Assembly (NCBI RefSeq): GCF_004796535.1 | Contig: NZ_SPHY01000004.1 | Span: forward strand, 1-64,000 | From: Sphingomonas flavalba | GTDB lineage: Bacteria > Pseudomonadota > Alphaproteobacteria > Sphingomonadales > Sphingomonadaceae | DNA length: 64,000 nt | Direction of reading: 5' to 3' | Shown: positions 54,419-63,241 of the stretch, in pieces | Position numbering within the stretch: position 1 is the first letter of the stretch | Layout of the letters: each line of letters starts with the position of its first letter | The notes under the pieces: model-generated | Database searches by the model: none | Told to the model about the DNA's origin: nothing | What the model saw: only the letters and a program-made list of their open reading frames with translations | Made by a program: the position numbers and the translations under genes

Positions 54419-55078
54419 ATGAGCCTCGTCGTCCGCAACCTTTCCGATCAGTTGTTTGATCTCGTACGAAGCCGGATCCTGTCCGGCGCCGTCCCTCCCG
54501 ATAAGCCGATCCGACAGGACGCCCTGGCTGCCGAACTCGGCATCAGCAAGATCCCGCTGCGCGAGGCGCTGGCGCGGCTGGAGCAGGAGGGGCTGGTCCA
54601 TTCCCAGGCCAATCGCGGCTTCTTCGTCCGCCCGCTATCCGCCGACGAGGCGGAGGAAGTCTACGCGTTGCGGCTGAAGCTGGAGCCGGAGGTGATGGCC
54701 CTCGCCGCCCAGCGCGCCAATGACGAGGAGCGCCGTTTCGCCATCGATACGCTGGCTACCCTCTACCAGGTGACGGACGAACGCGGGGACGGCATCGGCG
54801 CCTTCAACCGCGCCTTTCACATGGCGCTGATCTGGCCCAGCGGCCAGCCGGTGACCAACCATTTCCTGGAACGGCTACACGTTCTGTCGGAGCGGTATGC
54901 GCGCAAACACCTGGAACCGCTTGGCCGGGATGAGCGCGCCAACGAGGAGCATCGCGAAATGCTCGATACCTGGCTGGCCCGCGATGGCGACGCCATCGCG
55001 CGGCTGACCTATGCGCACGTCAGCAAGACGCTTGATGATCTGCGCCAGCAACTGGCCGGAGAAGACGTGCAGCCGTGA
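54419..55078 (+). CDS. GntR/FadR-subfamily regulator with FCD domain (219 aa)
   Basis: N-terminal winged HTH (about 5-75): FDLVRSRILSGAVPPDKPIR, LAAELGISKIPLREALARLE and GLVHSQANRGFFVRPLS. The all-helical FCD domain follows, with FNRAFHMALI and HREMLDTWLARDGD carrying His/Asp residues that bind a metal and a carboxylate effector in this subfamily. It is encoded inside the hydroxyproline operon. GntR/FadR proteins bind short palindromes, and TATCGTATACGATA-type sites occur at 48244, 48295, 52441 and 63086. The effector could be hydroxyproline or a pathway intermediate. The ATG at 54419 is the first of the HTH-containing frame that gives a normal length. Confidence 0.9.
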   Translation: MSLVVRNLSDQLFDLVRSRILSGAVPPDKPIRQDALAAELGISKIPLREALARLEQEGLVHSQANRGFFVRPLSADEAEEVYALRLKLEPEVMALAAQRANDEERRFAIDTLATLYQVTDERGDGIGAFNRAFHMALIWPSGQPVTNHFLERLHVLSERYARKHLEPLGRDERANEEHREMLDTWLARDGDAIARLTYAHVSKTLDDLRQQLAGEDVQP

Positions 55079-55128
55079 CGCTGCCTTGCACCGCCGAAGG
55101 GCAATAAAGGACAATTGAGGGGAGACGC

Positions 55129-56547
55129 ATGACCATCCTAGGGCCAATCAAGCCGATCGAAAGCCAGGCGGCCGACGCCGCCCACCGCCTTCGACCCACG
55201 CTAAGCTGGTACCATCTCATCGCCCTTGGGGTCGGTGCGATCGTCGGCACGGGCATCTACACGCTGACCGGCGTGGGTGCCGAACGGGCCGGGCCGGCGG
55301 TGATCCTCGCCTTCGCGATCGCCGGCGCGGTCTGCGCCTGCGCGGCGCTGGCCTATGCGGAAATGGCGACGCTGATCCCGACATCGGGCAGCGCCTACAC
55401 CTACACCTATTCGGTAATCGGCGAGACCGTCGCCTGGGTCGTTGGCTGGAGCCTGATCCTCGAATATTCGCTCGCCTGCTCGGCCGTGGCGGTCGGCTGG
55501 TCCGGCTATCTGGTCGGCTGGCTGCAATCGGCCGGTGTCTGGTTGCCGGAGGCATTGCTGTCCAGCCCGCATGCCGGCGGGCTGGTCAACATGCCCGCCG
55601 TGCTGGTGTCGCTGACCGTCGCCGGGCTTCTGATGGCCGGTACGCGGGAAAGCGCGACGCTCAACATCGTGCTGGTCATCATCAAGCTCACCGCGCTTGC
55701 CGCCTTTGTTGTCATGGCATTGCCGGCGTTCGACATCGCCAACCTGAAACCGTTCATGCCCTATGGCTTCATCAGCCATGTCGAGGGCGGTGAGACGCGC
55801 GGGGTCATGGCGGCAGCGGCGGTCGTATTCTTTGCCTTCTACGGCTTTGACGCAGTGGCGACCTCGGCCGAGGAAACCCGCAACCCCGGCCGCGACCTGA
55901 AGATCGGCATCATCGGATCGATGGCCGTGTGTACGCTGATCTACATGGCGGTCGCGCTCGCCGCGATCGGCGCGATGCCCTACACCGCGCTCGGCAAGTC
56001 GCCGGAGCCGCTGGCGCTGGTGCTGCGCACGCTGGGCCATCCCGGCGCGTCCTACATCGTCGCCGGCGCCGCGCTCGTCGCGCTGCCGTCGGTCATCCTG
56101 GTGATGATGTACGGGCAGAGCCGCGTGTTCTTCGTCATGGCCCGCGACGGGCTGCTGCCGCACGGCCTGGCGAAGGTGTCGCCGCGCACCGGCTCGCCGC
56201 TGCTGATCACCGGGCTGACCGGCGTGTTCGTCGCCGGTGTCGCCGGCTTCTTCCGCCTCGACGAGATCGCCGAACTGGCCAATGCCGGTACGCTGATCGC
56301 GTTCATCGCGGTCGGCGCCTGCCTGATGATCCTGCGCAAGCGCGCGCCGGACCTGGAGCGGGTGTTCCGTTGCCCGGCGCCCTATCTGGTCGGCACCGGC
56401 GCGATCGTCGGCTGCGTCTATCTGCTGGCCAGCCTGCCGACGCACACGCTGACCCGGTTCCTGATCTGGAACCTGATCGGCCTGGCGGTCTACTTCGTCT
56501 ACAGCCGCAGCCGCAGCCTGATGAAGAAGGGGCATGAAGCGGCCTGA
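55129..56547 (+). CDS. APC-superfamily amino acid permease, cationic-amino-acid-transporter type (472 aa)
   Basis: Twelve membrane helices. HLIALGVGAIVGTGIYTLTG is the helix-1 signature of CAT/YfnA-type carriers, FFAFYGFDAVATSAEETRNP is the conserved helix-6 loop, and MMYGQSRVFFVMARDGLLP lies around helix 8. GAGGGGAGA precedes the ATG closely. It is the last gene of the operon and probably imports hydroxyproline or proline. A GC-rich hairpin follows its stop. Confidence 0.88.
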   Translation: MTILGPIKPIESQAADAAHRLRPTLSWYHLIALGVGAIVGTGIYTLTGVGAERAGPAVILAFAIAGAVCACAALAYAEMATLIPTSGSAYTYTYSVIGETVAWVVGWSLILEYSLACSAVAVGWSGYLVGWLQSAGVWLPEALLSSPHAGGLVNMPAVLVSLTVAGLLMAGTRESATLNIVLVIIKLTALAAFVVMALPAFDIANLKPFMPYGFISHVEGGETRGVMAAAAVVFFAFYGFDAVATSAEETRNPGRDLKIGIIGSMAVCTLIYMAVALAAIGAMPYTALGKSPEPLALVLRTLGHPGASYIVAGAALVALPSVILVMMYGQSRVFFVMARDGLLPHGLAKVSPRTGSPLLITGLTGVFVAGVAGFFRLDEIAELANAGTLIAFIAVGACLMILRKRAPDLERVFRCPAPYLVGTGAIVGCVYLLASLPTHTLTRFLIWNLIGLAVYFVYSRSRSLMKKGHEAA

Positions 56548-56555
56548 TCGTGAGG

Positions 56556-56584
56556 CCCCGCCCTTCCACCACGGAGGGGCGGGG
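56556..56584. terminator. GC-rich hairpin between convergent genes
   Basis: CCCCGCCC (56556-56563) pairs perfectly with GGGCGGGG (56577-56584) across a 13-base loop. It lies between the permease stop (56547) and the DUF4139 stop (56586). No T tract follows on either strand, so it may act as a weak bidirectional terminator or mRNA 3' stabiliser. Confidence 0.5.
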
Positions 56585-56585
56585 T

Positions 56586-58130
56586 TCAGCGGTCGAGTTT
56601 CACGCGATAGGCAAGGTCTGCGCTGCCGTTGGCGGCGACTCGCGTCTTCAGCAGCCAGCCGCCCTCGCCGCGTTCCACCCCAGCGGGGCGGTCGGCCAGC
56701 TCGTAGGGGATGACGAACTCCGCGTCGATCGCAACCGGCAGGGCGTTGGTCACCGCAATCCGCCAGTCCTGCCGGCGCCTGTTCTCACCGGTGCGCTTCA
56801 GCGTCCATTGCACGTCCGGGCTGTCGCCGAGGGCGATTTCCACCTCCTCGCCGATCGCGCGGTCGGCGAGCCGATCTTCCCCGGCCAGCAGGCTGCGGCC
56901 GGCGACCGGCTCGAACACCGCGACGCCGCCGGCAGGGAGCGGCAGGCCGAGACCGCTGGCCTTGTCGTTCTTCGCGCGCAGGACGAGGGTCATCGCCTGA
57001 GGCGTGTCTTCCCCAGCACTGACGTTGGCGACATAGCGGCAGACGAATTTCGCCGCCGGCTGGTTCAGCATCGCCACCTGCTTCTGGCCTTTGGCGGCAA
57101 CGGTCACCCGGATCGGGACGCGGTAGAGCTTCAGGTCGCCCAGTTCCTCCTGCTCCGCGCTGATCGCGACGACCGGCGTCGGCGATGCCAGCGGCGCCGA
57201 CCGGCGCTGCGCGGTGACGACGATGCTCTCCGCCATGTCCATCGCCATGGGCGGCGGCGGCGCGGGCGGCGGTGGCGGAGCTAGCGACCAGCGCGGATGG
57301 GTGCTGGTGACGTCCATCGGCCAGCATTGCAGGCGGAGTGCCGGCGGCGGGCCGGCTGGCGCGCCGCGCCGGGCGCGCTCGCGGTTAGGCTGGCCGGCGA
57401 CGACCTGCAGGCTGGCGTCAGCGAAGCCCTGACTGCCGCCGTTGGCGACGGTCAGCCAGGCGAACAGGCCGAGGGTGGCGCCGCTTTCCGCCATGGCGGC
57501 GACATAGTTGGCGGACCAGTCGAACCCCTGCGCCAGATAGCTGAGTTGGACGGTGACCTCCGTCGCACGGTCGCTGGTGGTCAGCACCGACAGGGTCGGC
57601 CGCGCCGACAGGTCGTCCGGCACGCCGGCGTAGAGCATGCGTTCGGGCAGGCCCGAGCAACCGAGCGCTTCGATGCCCTCGTCGGTCTGGAGCAACACGC
57701 CGCCGTTCGGCCCAGCCTGGATGATCGCCTCCTGCTCGCGCAGCTCGCCGGTCCGGCGATCGGTGCGTTGCAGGGTGACACGGCGTTTGAGATTGGCGTC
57801 GACCAGCCCGGCTGGCGAGATCAGCCGGGCGTCGCGATTCTTCTCACGCACGCCGGAGGGCAGGCCGGAGACGATCGCGGTTTCCGGCAGCATGCCGTCG
57901 GCGACCCCGACGAAGCGGATCACCGATTCGCCCGCCGGGATGCGCAGCGTCCGTGTCTCGCTGACCAGCGCGTAGCCGCCCGGCCACGCATGATTCATCG
58001 CGCCTTCGCGCCGGCCAGGGTCGCGGTAGATGGTAATGGACACGTCGGATACGCTGTCAGACACCACCGTCCCGGCGGTTGCCGGCGCGGCGCCGGACAG
58101 CAGAACCAGCAGCAGGGCAGTTGCCCGCAT
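56586..58130 (-). CDS. Exported DUF4139-domain protein with TonB-box-like segment (514 aa)
   Basis: A signal peptide (1-19, ALLLVLLSGAAPATAG) is followed by a DUF4140/DUF4139-type architecture: VSDVSITIYRDPGRR, the coil region, and QLSYLAQGFDWSANYVAAM, the hallmark of DUF4139. A Pro-rich stretch near residues 283-295 (PPPPPAPPPP) leads into ESIVVTAQRR (about 300-309), which looks like the TonB box and start of outer-membrane receptors. DLKLYRVPIRVTVAAKGQKQ resumes the family pattern. The biochemical role of DUF4139 proteins is unknown. The start lies two bases after the stop of the next DUF4139 gene, so the two form an operon. Confidence 0.87.
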   Translation of the reverse strand: MRATALLLVLLSGAAPATAGTVVSDSVSDVSITIYRDPGRREGAMNHAWPGGYALVSETRTLRIPAGESVIRFVGVADGMLPETAIVSGLPSGVREKNRDARLISPAGLVDANLKRRVTLQRTDRRTGELREQEAIIQAGPNGGVLLQTDEGIEALGCSGLPERMLYAGVPDDLSARPTLSVLTTSDRATEVTVQLSYLAQGFDWSANYVAAMAESGATLGLFAWLTVANGGSQGFADASLQVVAGQPNRERARRGAPAGPPPALRLQCWPMDVTSTHPRWSLAPPPPPAPPPPMAMDMAESIVVTAQRRSAPLASPTPVVAISAEQEELGDLKLYRVPIRVTVAAKGQKQVAMLNQPAAKFVCRYVANVSAGEDTPQAMTLVLRAKNDKASGLGLPLPAGGVAVFEPVAGRSLLAGEDRLADRAIGEEVEIALGDSPDVQWTLKRTGENRRRQDWRIAVTNALPVAIDAEFVIPYELADRPAGVERGEGGWLLKTRVAANGSADLAYRVKLDR

Positions 58131-58132
58131 CG

Positions 58133-59509
58133 TCAATAGCGGGTGTCGAAGGTCACGGTCAGTTCGGCAGAGCCGTTGGCAGGCACCGGCACCTTCCACT
58201 CGACGCGGTCGGCCGACACCCGGTCGCCGGTCAGGCTCTGCGCCTCGATCCGCGCATCGCCCCACAGGCCGGCCTGCGCCAGATCGACGGTCACCGCATC
58301 CGGCCGAGCGTTGGTCAGCGTATAGCGCATCCGGGTGCGCCAGCGGCGGCTGGACAGGCGGGTCCGTTCCTCGACCACCGTCTTGACCTTGACGTCGAAC
58401 GCCTCGCCGGTGCGGACCGCCATGCTCGACCCCATCGGCGTATGGTCGATCCGGTTCTCGCCGATGAACTGCGGGTTGCCGCGCGCGTCGCGCAGATAGA
58501 CGCGCACCGTCCCCGCCGGCAGCTGGTCGCCAAGCCCGCCCTGTGCGGAAGTGGAGAATTTGAGCGCGGTCACCGCGCTGCGTGGCTGGTCGTTGCTGCC
58601 CAGCCAGCCGTTGACGAACTCATAGGCCTTGCGCGCCGGCGCGCCCTTCACGTCGAGGAAGCTGACCTGTTTCTGCTGGGCATTGGCGATCGTCGTGCGT
58701 TCCTTCAGCGGGTAGAGATAGTAATCCCCCAGCCGCTCGCGCGTGCCGCTTTCGGTGCCGGCCTCCTCAAGGCTGTCGACCGGCATCGGCCGGACCATGC
58801 GGCGGGTGTTGCCGCTGCCGCTGTTGACGTTGCCGGCGACAAGCAGGGTGTCCGCCCGCGCAAAGCTGGTGCCGGTATTGTTGGTCAGCGTCACCCAGCC
58901 CTGCATGTCGATCGTGCCCTTGCCTTCGTCGAACAAGGCGACATAGTCGCTGGTCCAGCCGAGACCGGGGGTCAGGTAGGACAGGCGGGCCGGGATCGTT
59001 TCGGCCCGCGCGGCGTCGATCGTCACCGACAGGGTCGGGCGGGCGCGCAGATTGTCCGGCACCTTGTCGAACACGACGCGCACCGGCAGGCCGTCGTCGC
59101 GCAGCACCTCTATCCGCTGGCCGATCTGCAGGACGATACCGCCGTTCGCGGCCAGCACCTTCGCCTGTTCGCGGGTTTCGGCGCCGGTCGCCGGGTTGGT
59201 GCGGACGATGGTGATCGTCTGGCCGACCGCCTTTTCCATCAGCTTGTCCGGCGACAGCAGGTCAAAATCGAAATTCTGCTCGACGATGGCGATGCCCGCG
59301 CCGGCGAGGGTGACGGTTTCCGGCCGGATCTGGGCGGAAACGTCCGGAAATTCCTGGCGGGACCGGCCGGCGGCGACGCTCAGCTGGCGCGTGTCCTGCA
59401 CCAGCGCCAGATTGTTGTTGTAGATGGTGACCGACAGATCGCCTTGCGCGGATTGGGCGAAAGCGGGCGTCGACAGCCCGGCCAGCAACAGCATCAGTCG
59501 ATATCGCAT
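58133..59509 (-). CDS. Exported DUF4139-domain protein (458 aa)
   Basis: Paralogue of the downstream gene, without the Pro-rich/TonB-box-like insert. A signal peptide (1-18, LMLLLAGLSTPAFAQ) is followed by LSVTIYNNNLALVQDTRQL (DUF4140-like N-terminal strand), ARLSYLTPGLGWTSDYVALF (DUF4139 hallmark) and QKQVSFLDVKGAPARKAYEF. WKVPVPANGSAELTVTFDTRY ends the protein. Probably periplasmic. The beta-rich C-terminal part resembles surface-exposed repeat folds. It is transcribed first of the pair and divergent from the FMN reductase gene 178 bp away. Confidence 0.88.
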   Translation of the reverse strand: MRYRLMLLLAGLSTPAFAQSAQGDLSVTIYNNNLALVQDTRQLSVAAGRSRQEFPDVSAQIRPETVTLAGAGIAIVEQNFDFDLLSPDKLMEKAVGQTITIVRTNPATGAETREQAKVLAANGGIVLQIGQRIEVLRDDGLPVRVVFDKVPDNLRARPTLSVTIDAARAETIPARLSYLTPGLGWTSDYVALFDEGKGTIDMQGWVTLTNNTGTSFARADTLLVAGNVNSGSGNTRRMVRPMPVDSLEEAGTESGTRERLGDYYLYPLKERTTIANAQQKQVSFLDVKGAPARKAYEFVNGWLGSNDQPRSAVTALKFSTSAQGGLGDQLPAGTVRVYLRDARGNPQFIGENRIDHTPMGSSMAVRTGEAFDVKVKTVVEERTRLSSRRWRTRMRYTLTNARPDAVTVDLAQAGLWGDARIEAQSLTGDRVSADRVEWKVPVPANGSAELTVTFDTRY

Positions 59510-59687
59510 CGTCGTCCCCGTATCACCTGCGCCATGGCGAGAATGGCCAAATTGCATCGACTTGCCTAGCGATGATTGCACGGTACGCGAGCAGCCGGGC
59601 GGCCCGGCATGGCGCGGTGGGGACAAGGCACTATATGAAGTGCGGGCACCGCGGCGCGCGTGGGCACATGGAGCGAAGGAGTCGGGC

Positions 59688-60248
59688 GTGGTTTCAATCG
59701 TCGGCGTGTCGGGCAGCCTCAGACGGCACTCGTTCAACGGCGGCTTGCTGCGGGCGGCGGCGAAGGCGATGCCGGCCGGTTCGGCGCTGACCACGGCATC
59801 GATCGCCGGGGTGCCGCTCTACAACGCCGACGACGAGGCGGCGCAAGGCATTCCCGCTGCCGTCGCGGCGCTGAAGGAAGCGATCGCCGGGGCGGACGGG
59901 CTGTTGCTGGTCACGCCGGAATACAACAACGGCATTCCCGGCGTGTTCAAGAACGCGATCGACTGGGCTTCGCGCCCCGCCGACGACATCGGTCGGGTGT
60001 TCGGCGGCAAGCCGGTGGCGGTGATCGGCGCCTCGCCCGGCGGCTTCGGCACGCTGCTCGCCCAGGATTCGTGGCTCAGCGTTCTGCGCACCCTTGGCAC
60101 CCGGCCGTGGTTCGAGGGGCGGCTGCTCGTTTCCCGCGCCGGCGCCGCCTTTGACGCGCAAGGCAATCTGACCGACGATACGGTGGCGGAACGGCTGCGC
60201 GGCTTTCTCGCCGGGTTCGCGGCGTTCGTGGAAAGGAGCAGAACATGA
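59688..60248 (+). CDS. NADPH-dependent FMN reductase-family protein (186 aa)
   Basis: Flavodoxin-like fold. SIVGVSGSLRRHSFN (3-17) is the FMN phosphate loop and LLVTPEYNNGIPGVFKNAID the family signature (as in ChrR/ArsH/YieF). PVAVIGASPGGFGT lies in the second half. These enzymes reduce quinones, chromate or azo dyes using NAD(P)H. The GTG start at 59688 is chosen because GAAGGAG lies seven bases upstream and the flavodoxin fold begins directly after. The stop overlaps the ATG of the OsmC gene (ATGA). Confidence 0.87.
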   Translation: MVSIVGVSGSLRRHSFNGGLLRAAAKAMPAGSALTTASIAGVPLYNADDEAAQGIPAAVAALKEAIAGADGLLLVTPEYNNGIPGVFKNAIDWASRPADDIGRVFGGKPVAVIGASPGGFGTLLAQDSWLSVLRTLGTRPWFEGRLLVSRAGAAFDAQGNLTDDTVAERLRGFLAGFAAFVERSRT

Positions 60249-60679
60249 GCGACAAGGTCAGAGCCCGCGTTTCAGAAAACGGCGACAGCGCGTTCAGCGT
60301 GCGGGTGGATGCGGGCGGCATCGCCTTCGTCGGCGACGAACCGGTGGCGATGGGCGGCGGCGGGCTTGGCCCCAACCCTTATGAGTTGCTGAGCGCCGCG
60401 CTGGCCGAGTGCACGGCGATGACGGTGCGCTGGTACGCCCGGCAGCACGACTGGCCGGTCGAGCATGTCGCGGTCGAGGTGACGCACGAGAAAGGCCCGA
60501 TCGAGGGGCAGGCGCGCCCCGGCGACATATTCCACAAGACGGTCGCGATCCGCGGCGATGCGCTGAGCGAGGACCAGCGCAGGCGACTGATCGACGTCGC
60601 CGCCAAATGCCCGGTGCACCGCACGCTCGAGGGAACGCCGTCGATCACCACCAGCACGGCGGAGGCGGTCCATGTCTGA
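60245..60679 (+). CDS. OsmC/Ohr-family peroxide-stress protein (144 aa)
   Basis: Thiol peroxidase fold with the two redox cysteines in ALAECTAMTVRWYA (Cys about 57) and AAKCPVHRTLEG (Cys about 122). Such proteins reduce organic hydroperoxides or store reactive sulfur. GPNPYELLSAALAEC is the usual lead into the first cysteine. It is coupled to the FMN reductase upstream and overlaps the HTH gene by 8 bases, forming a small redox-stress operon. Confidence 0.9.
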   Translation: MSDKVRARVSENGDSAFSVRVDAGGIAFVGDEPVAMGGGGLGPNPYELLSAALAECTAMTVRWYARQHDWPVEHVAVEVTHEKGPIEGQARPGDIFHKTVAIRGDALSEDQRRRLIDVAAKCPVHRTLEGTPSITTSTAEAVHV

Positions 60680-60992
60680 GCCGGCGGACCATCCGGTGAC
60701 CGGCGCGCAATGCCGGGCGGCGCGGGCATTGGTCGAATGGCCGCGCGATCATGTCGCGGCGCGGGCGCATATTCCCGTCGCCGCGCTCGCCGATTTCGAA
60801 GCCGGCATCGGCAGCCTTGATGACGAGGCGCGCCGGCGGCTGCGCCAGGCGCTGGAATCAGGGGGTGCGGTGTTCATCCCCGAAAATGGTGGCGGGGGCA
60901 TCGGCGTCCGCCTGCGTTTCAGCAGCGGCGACGTCCGCGTTCTCAACAAATGGGAAGGCGAAGGCGGCCAGGTCGGCGACGACGACGTCTAG
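60672..60992 (+). CDS. Small XRE-like HTH protein (106 aa)
   Basis: The N-terminal half reads as a Cro/CI-type helix-turn-helix: TGAQCRAARALVEWPRDHVA, RAHIPVAALADFEAG, LDDEARRRLRQALESGG. The C-terminal half, AVFIPENGGGGIGVRLR, appears in many short alphaproteobacterial XRE-like proteins that follow the HTH with a small beta domain. It may regulate its own OsmC/FMN-reductase operon. The start overlaps the OsmC gene by 8 bases. Downstream, 60993-61092 holds only GC-rich spacer. Confidence 0.78.
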   Translation: MSEPADHPVTGAQCRAARALVEWPRDHVAARAHIPVAALADFEAGIGSLDDEARRRLRQALESGGAVFIPENGGGGIGVRLRFSSGDVRVLNKWEGEGGQVGDDDV

Positions 60993-61092
60993 CAAGAGTG
61001 TGCGGTGCCCGCCCAGCCCCCCAACCACCCGCCATCTCCCTTCCGGGATGCCGGCGTTGGGACGCCGGGCGGGGGGCTGGAGGGCGGTGCCG

Positions 61093-61323
61093 TCAGTTGG
61101 TTACCGGGCGGCTGAAGCGGCGGCTGACCCGGTCCTCAAGCCGGTCGGCCAGCGAGCGCCGGATCGGCTGGCCGGACAGCAGCTTGCGCCAGGTGTTGTA
61201 GCTGATTCCGAACTGCGCCTGTAGCGTTTCGTCAGTCTGGCCGGTGCAGTTGTCGACCATGTGGTCGACCACGGCCGGGTCTACGGCGCGCACAGCCCGG
61301 CCTCCGGAGCCGCCAGCCTTCAT
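61093..61323 (-). CDS. Small conserved-looking protein with HTH-like core (76 aa)
   Basis: Begins GGSGGRAVRAVDPAVVDHMV and contains ETLQAQFGISYNTWRKLLSG, which reads as a helix-turn-helix with a recognition helix SYNTWRKLL. It ends in Arg-rich SLADRLEDRVSRRFSR. I cannot assign a family. It starts 30 bp after the aldehyde dehydrogenase stop on the same strand, so it may be the last gene of that transcript. The start ATG at 61323 follows GAGAGGAAC; an ATG at 61338 is possible. Confidence 0.6.
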   Translation of the reverse strand: MKAGGSGGRAVRAVDPAVVDHMVDNCTGQTDETLQAQFGISYNTWRKLLSGQPIRRSLADRLEDRVSRRFSRPVTN

Positions 61324-61353
61324 GTTCCTCTCCCTCATTCGTTCTTCGCTTTG

Positions 61354-62928
61354 TCAGTTCACCAAATCGTGTGGAACGGCGCTGCCGTCGCGCAACGCGT
61401 CGGGGAGCAGCGCCTGCGGCATGTCCTGGTAGCAGACCGGGCGCAGGAAGCGGCGGATCGCCAGCGTCCCGACCGACGTCGAACGCCCGTCCGATGTCGC
61501 CGGGAACGGGCCGCCATGAACCATCGCCGGGCTGACCTCGACGCCGGTGCCGAAGCCGTTGACCAGCAGCCGGCCGGCCTTGTCCTCCAGCGCCGGCAGC
61601 AGCGTCCGTGCCGCCGGCAGGTCGGCATCGGCCAGGTGCAGCGCAATGGTCAGCTGTCCCTCCATCGCCTCGATGATCCGCCGCAGCATCGCCATGTCCG
61701 GCACCCGGACGAGCACGGAGCTTGGCCCAAAGGTCTCTTCCTGAAGACGCGGGTCAGCGAGGAAACTGTCAGCGTCGGTCTCGAACAGCGCCGCCTGCGC
61801 CTGATGCGGGCCGGACGGGGCCGCGCCGCGAACCAGCGTCGCGACCGCTGAATGGCCGGCGAGCGCGCCGACCTGCCGGTCGTAGGCGGCGTGGATACCG
61901 GCGGTCAGCATCGTCTGCGCGCCGCTTTCCGCCAGCTTGGCCTGCGCGCCAGCGATGAAGCTGTCGACCCCCGGCCCGTCGAGCGCGAGGACGACGCCGG
62001 GATTGGTGCAGAACTGGCCGGCGCCAAGCTGGAGCGCGGCGGCGAACGCCTCGCCGATCGCCTCGCCGCGTTCGGCAAGGGCGCCGGGGAACAGCAGCAC
62101 CGGGTTGACGCTGCTCATTTCCGCATAGACCGGGATCGGCTGATGCCGCGCCGCCGCCGTCGCCATCAGCGCCAGGCCGCCGGCGCGCGATCCGGTAAAG
62201 CCGACCGCCTTGATCCGCGGATCGTTGACCAGCGCCTGGCCGACCGCGTTGCCCGGCCCCTGGAGCAGCGAAAACACGCCTTCGTGCAGGCCGCAGGCGG
62301 CGACCGCGTCGCGGATCGCGGTGCCGATCAGCGCCGAGGTGCCGGGGTGCGCGGGATGGGCACGCACCACCACCGGACAGCCGGCGGCAAGCGCGGAGGC
62401 GGTGTCGCCGCCAGCGACCGAGAAGGCGAGCGGGAAGTTCGACGCGCCGAACACCGCGACCGGCCCGATCGCGACGTTGCGCAGCCGGAGGTCGACGCGG
62501 GGCAGCGGCTTGCGGTCCGGCTGGGCCGGGGCGATGCGCGCGTCGAGCCAGGTGCCGGAGCGGACGAGATCGGCGAATAGGCGCAACTGGCCGACGGTGC
62601 GGCCGCGTTCGCCCTCGACGCGGGGACGGGGCAGGCCGCTTTCCGCCATGACCCGTTCGATCAGCGCGTCGTCGAGCTTCAGGATATTGTCGGCGATGGT
62701 TTCGAGGAAGGCAGCGCGATCGGCGAGGCTGGTTTCGCGGTAGGTTATCAGCGCTTCATCAGCGAGCGAACATGCCTGTTGGACGTCGGCCGCGGTGGCG
62801 CCGCCGAACACCGGGTCGAGCGCCTCGCCGGTGGCGGGGTTGATCCCGCGCAGCGGTTCTCCGCCGCCGGTGACCGGCGTGGCGCCGATCAGCATTTCAC
62901 CAGTGAGCGGGGAATTTCCGGACGCCAT
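61354..62928 (-). CDS. Alpha-ketoglutaric semialdehyde (2,5-dioxovalerate) dehydrogenase-type ALDH (524 aa)
   Basis: Member of the ALDH subgroup that oxidises 2,5-dioxopentanoate to alpha-ketoglutarate. Typical are [13 protein letters not shown] at the N-terminus, [49 protein letters not shown] (catalytic Glu) and [15 protein letters not shown] (catalytic Cys). The C-terminus has [20 protein letters not shown], which distinguishes this subgroup from betaine-type ALDHs. It would catalyse the last step of hydroxyproline breakdown after the deaminase. A perfect copy of the GntR-type palindrome lies 158 bp before its ATG, linking it to the island 6 kb away. Confidence 0.9.
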   Translation of the reverse strand: MASGNSPLTGEMLIGATPVTGGGEPLRGINPATGEALDPVFGGATAADVQQACSLADEALITYRETSLADRAAFLETIADNILKLDDALIERVMAESGLPRPRVEGERGRTVGQLRLFADLVRSGTWLDARIAPAQPDRKPLPRVDLRLRNVAIGPVAVFGASNFPLAFSVAGGDTASALAAGCPVVVRAHPAHPGTSALIGTAIRDAVAACGLHEGVFSLLQGPGNAVGQALVNDPRIKAVGFTGSRAGGLALMATAAARHQPIPVYAEMSSVNPVLLFPGALAERGEAIGEAFAAALQLGAGQFCTNPGVVLALDGPGVDSFIAGAQAKLAESGAQTMLTAGIHAAYDRQVGALAGHSAVATLVRGAAPSGPHQAQAALFETDADSFLADPRLQEETFGPSSVLVRVPDMAMLRRIIEAMEGQLTIALHLADADLPAARTLLPALEDKAGRLLVNGFGTGVEVSPAMVHGGPFPATSDGRSTSVGTLAIRRFLRPVCYQDMPQALLPDALRDGSAVPHDLVN

Positions 62929-63085
62929 AAAGAACCCTTTCAACCTGGAGAGGCCGCGCCGGGGAGCGACGCGGCCCACCCTCCCGCGACCGCGTTTCGC
63001 CGGCATGACAGGGGCCATCCGCGAAAACGCGGCGTGCCGGTCTGCGTGACGATCCTGAATCCCGGTCGGACGGGAGATTCGTGAT

Positions 63086-63099
63086 TATCGTATACGATA
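63086..63099. promoter_or_regulatory. Perfect GntR-type palindrome before the semialdehyde dehydrogenase
   Basis: TATCGTATACGATA is identical to its reverse complement and is the best example of the motif in the window. It lies between the divergent dehydrogenase (start 62928) and cyclophilin (start 63242) genes, nearer the middle, so it might affect either. Confidence 0.6.
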
Positions 63100-63241
63100 T
63101 TGTCCCCAACCGTCCAGTCCGTCCGGATGATTTTTTGCATCAGTAGAAACAATATATCATGATTATGGATACATCAACCGGGCGCCGCGCCGATGCGAAA
63201 GCGCGCCTCCATTCTGGCGCGCGATCGCCTAGACTGGCGCG

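Noticed and set aside
61014-61080. 9-bp inverted repeat CCAGCCCCC / GGGGGCTGG after the small HTH gene
   Set aside because: The loop is 49 bases, there is no T tract, and such matches are expected by chance in GC-rich spacer; not called a terminator.
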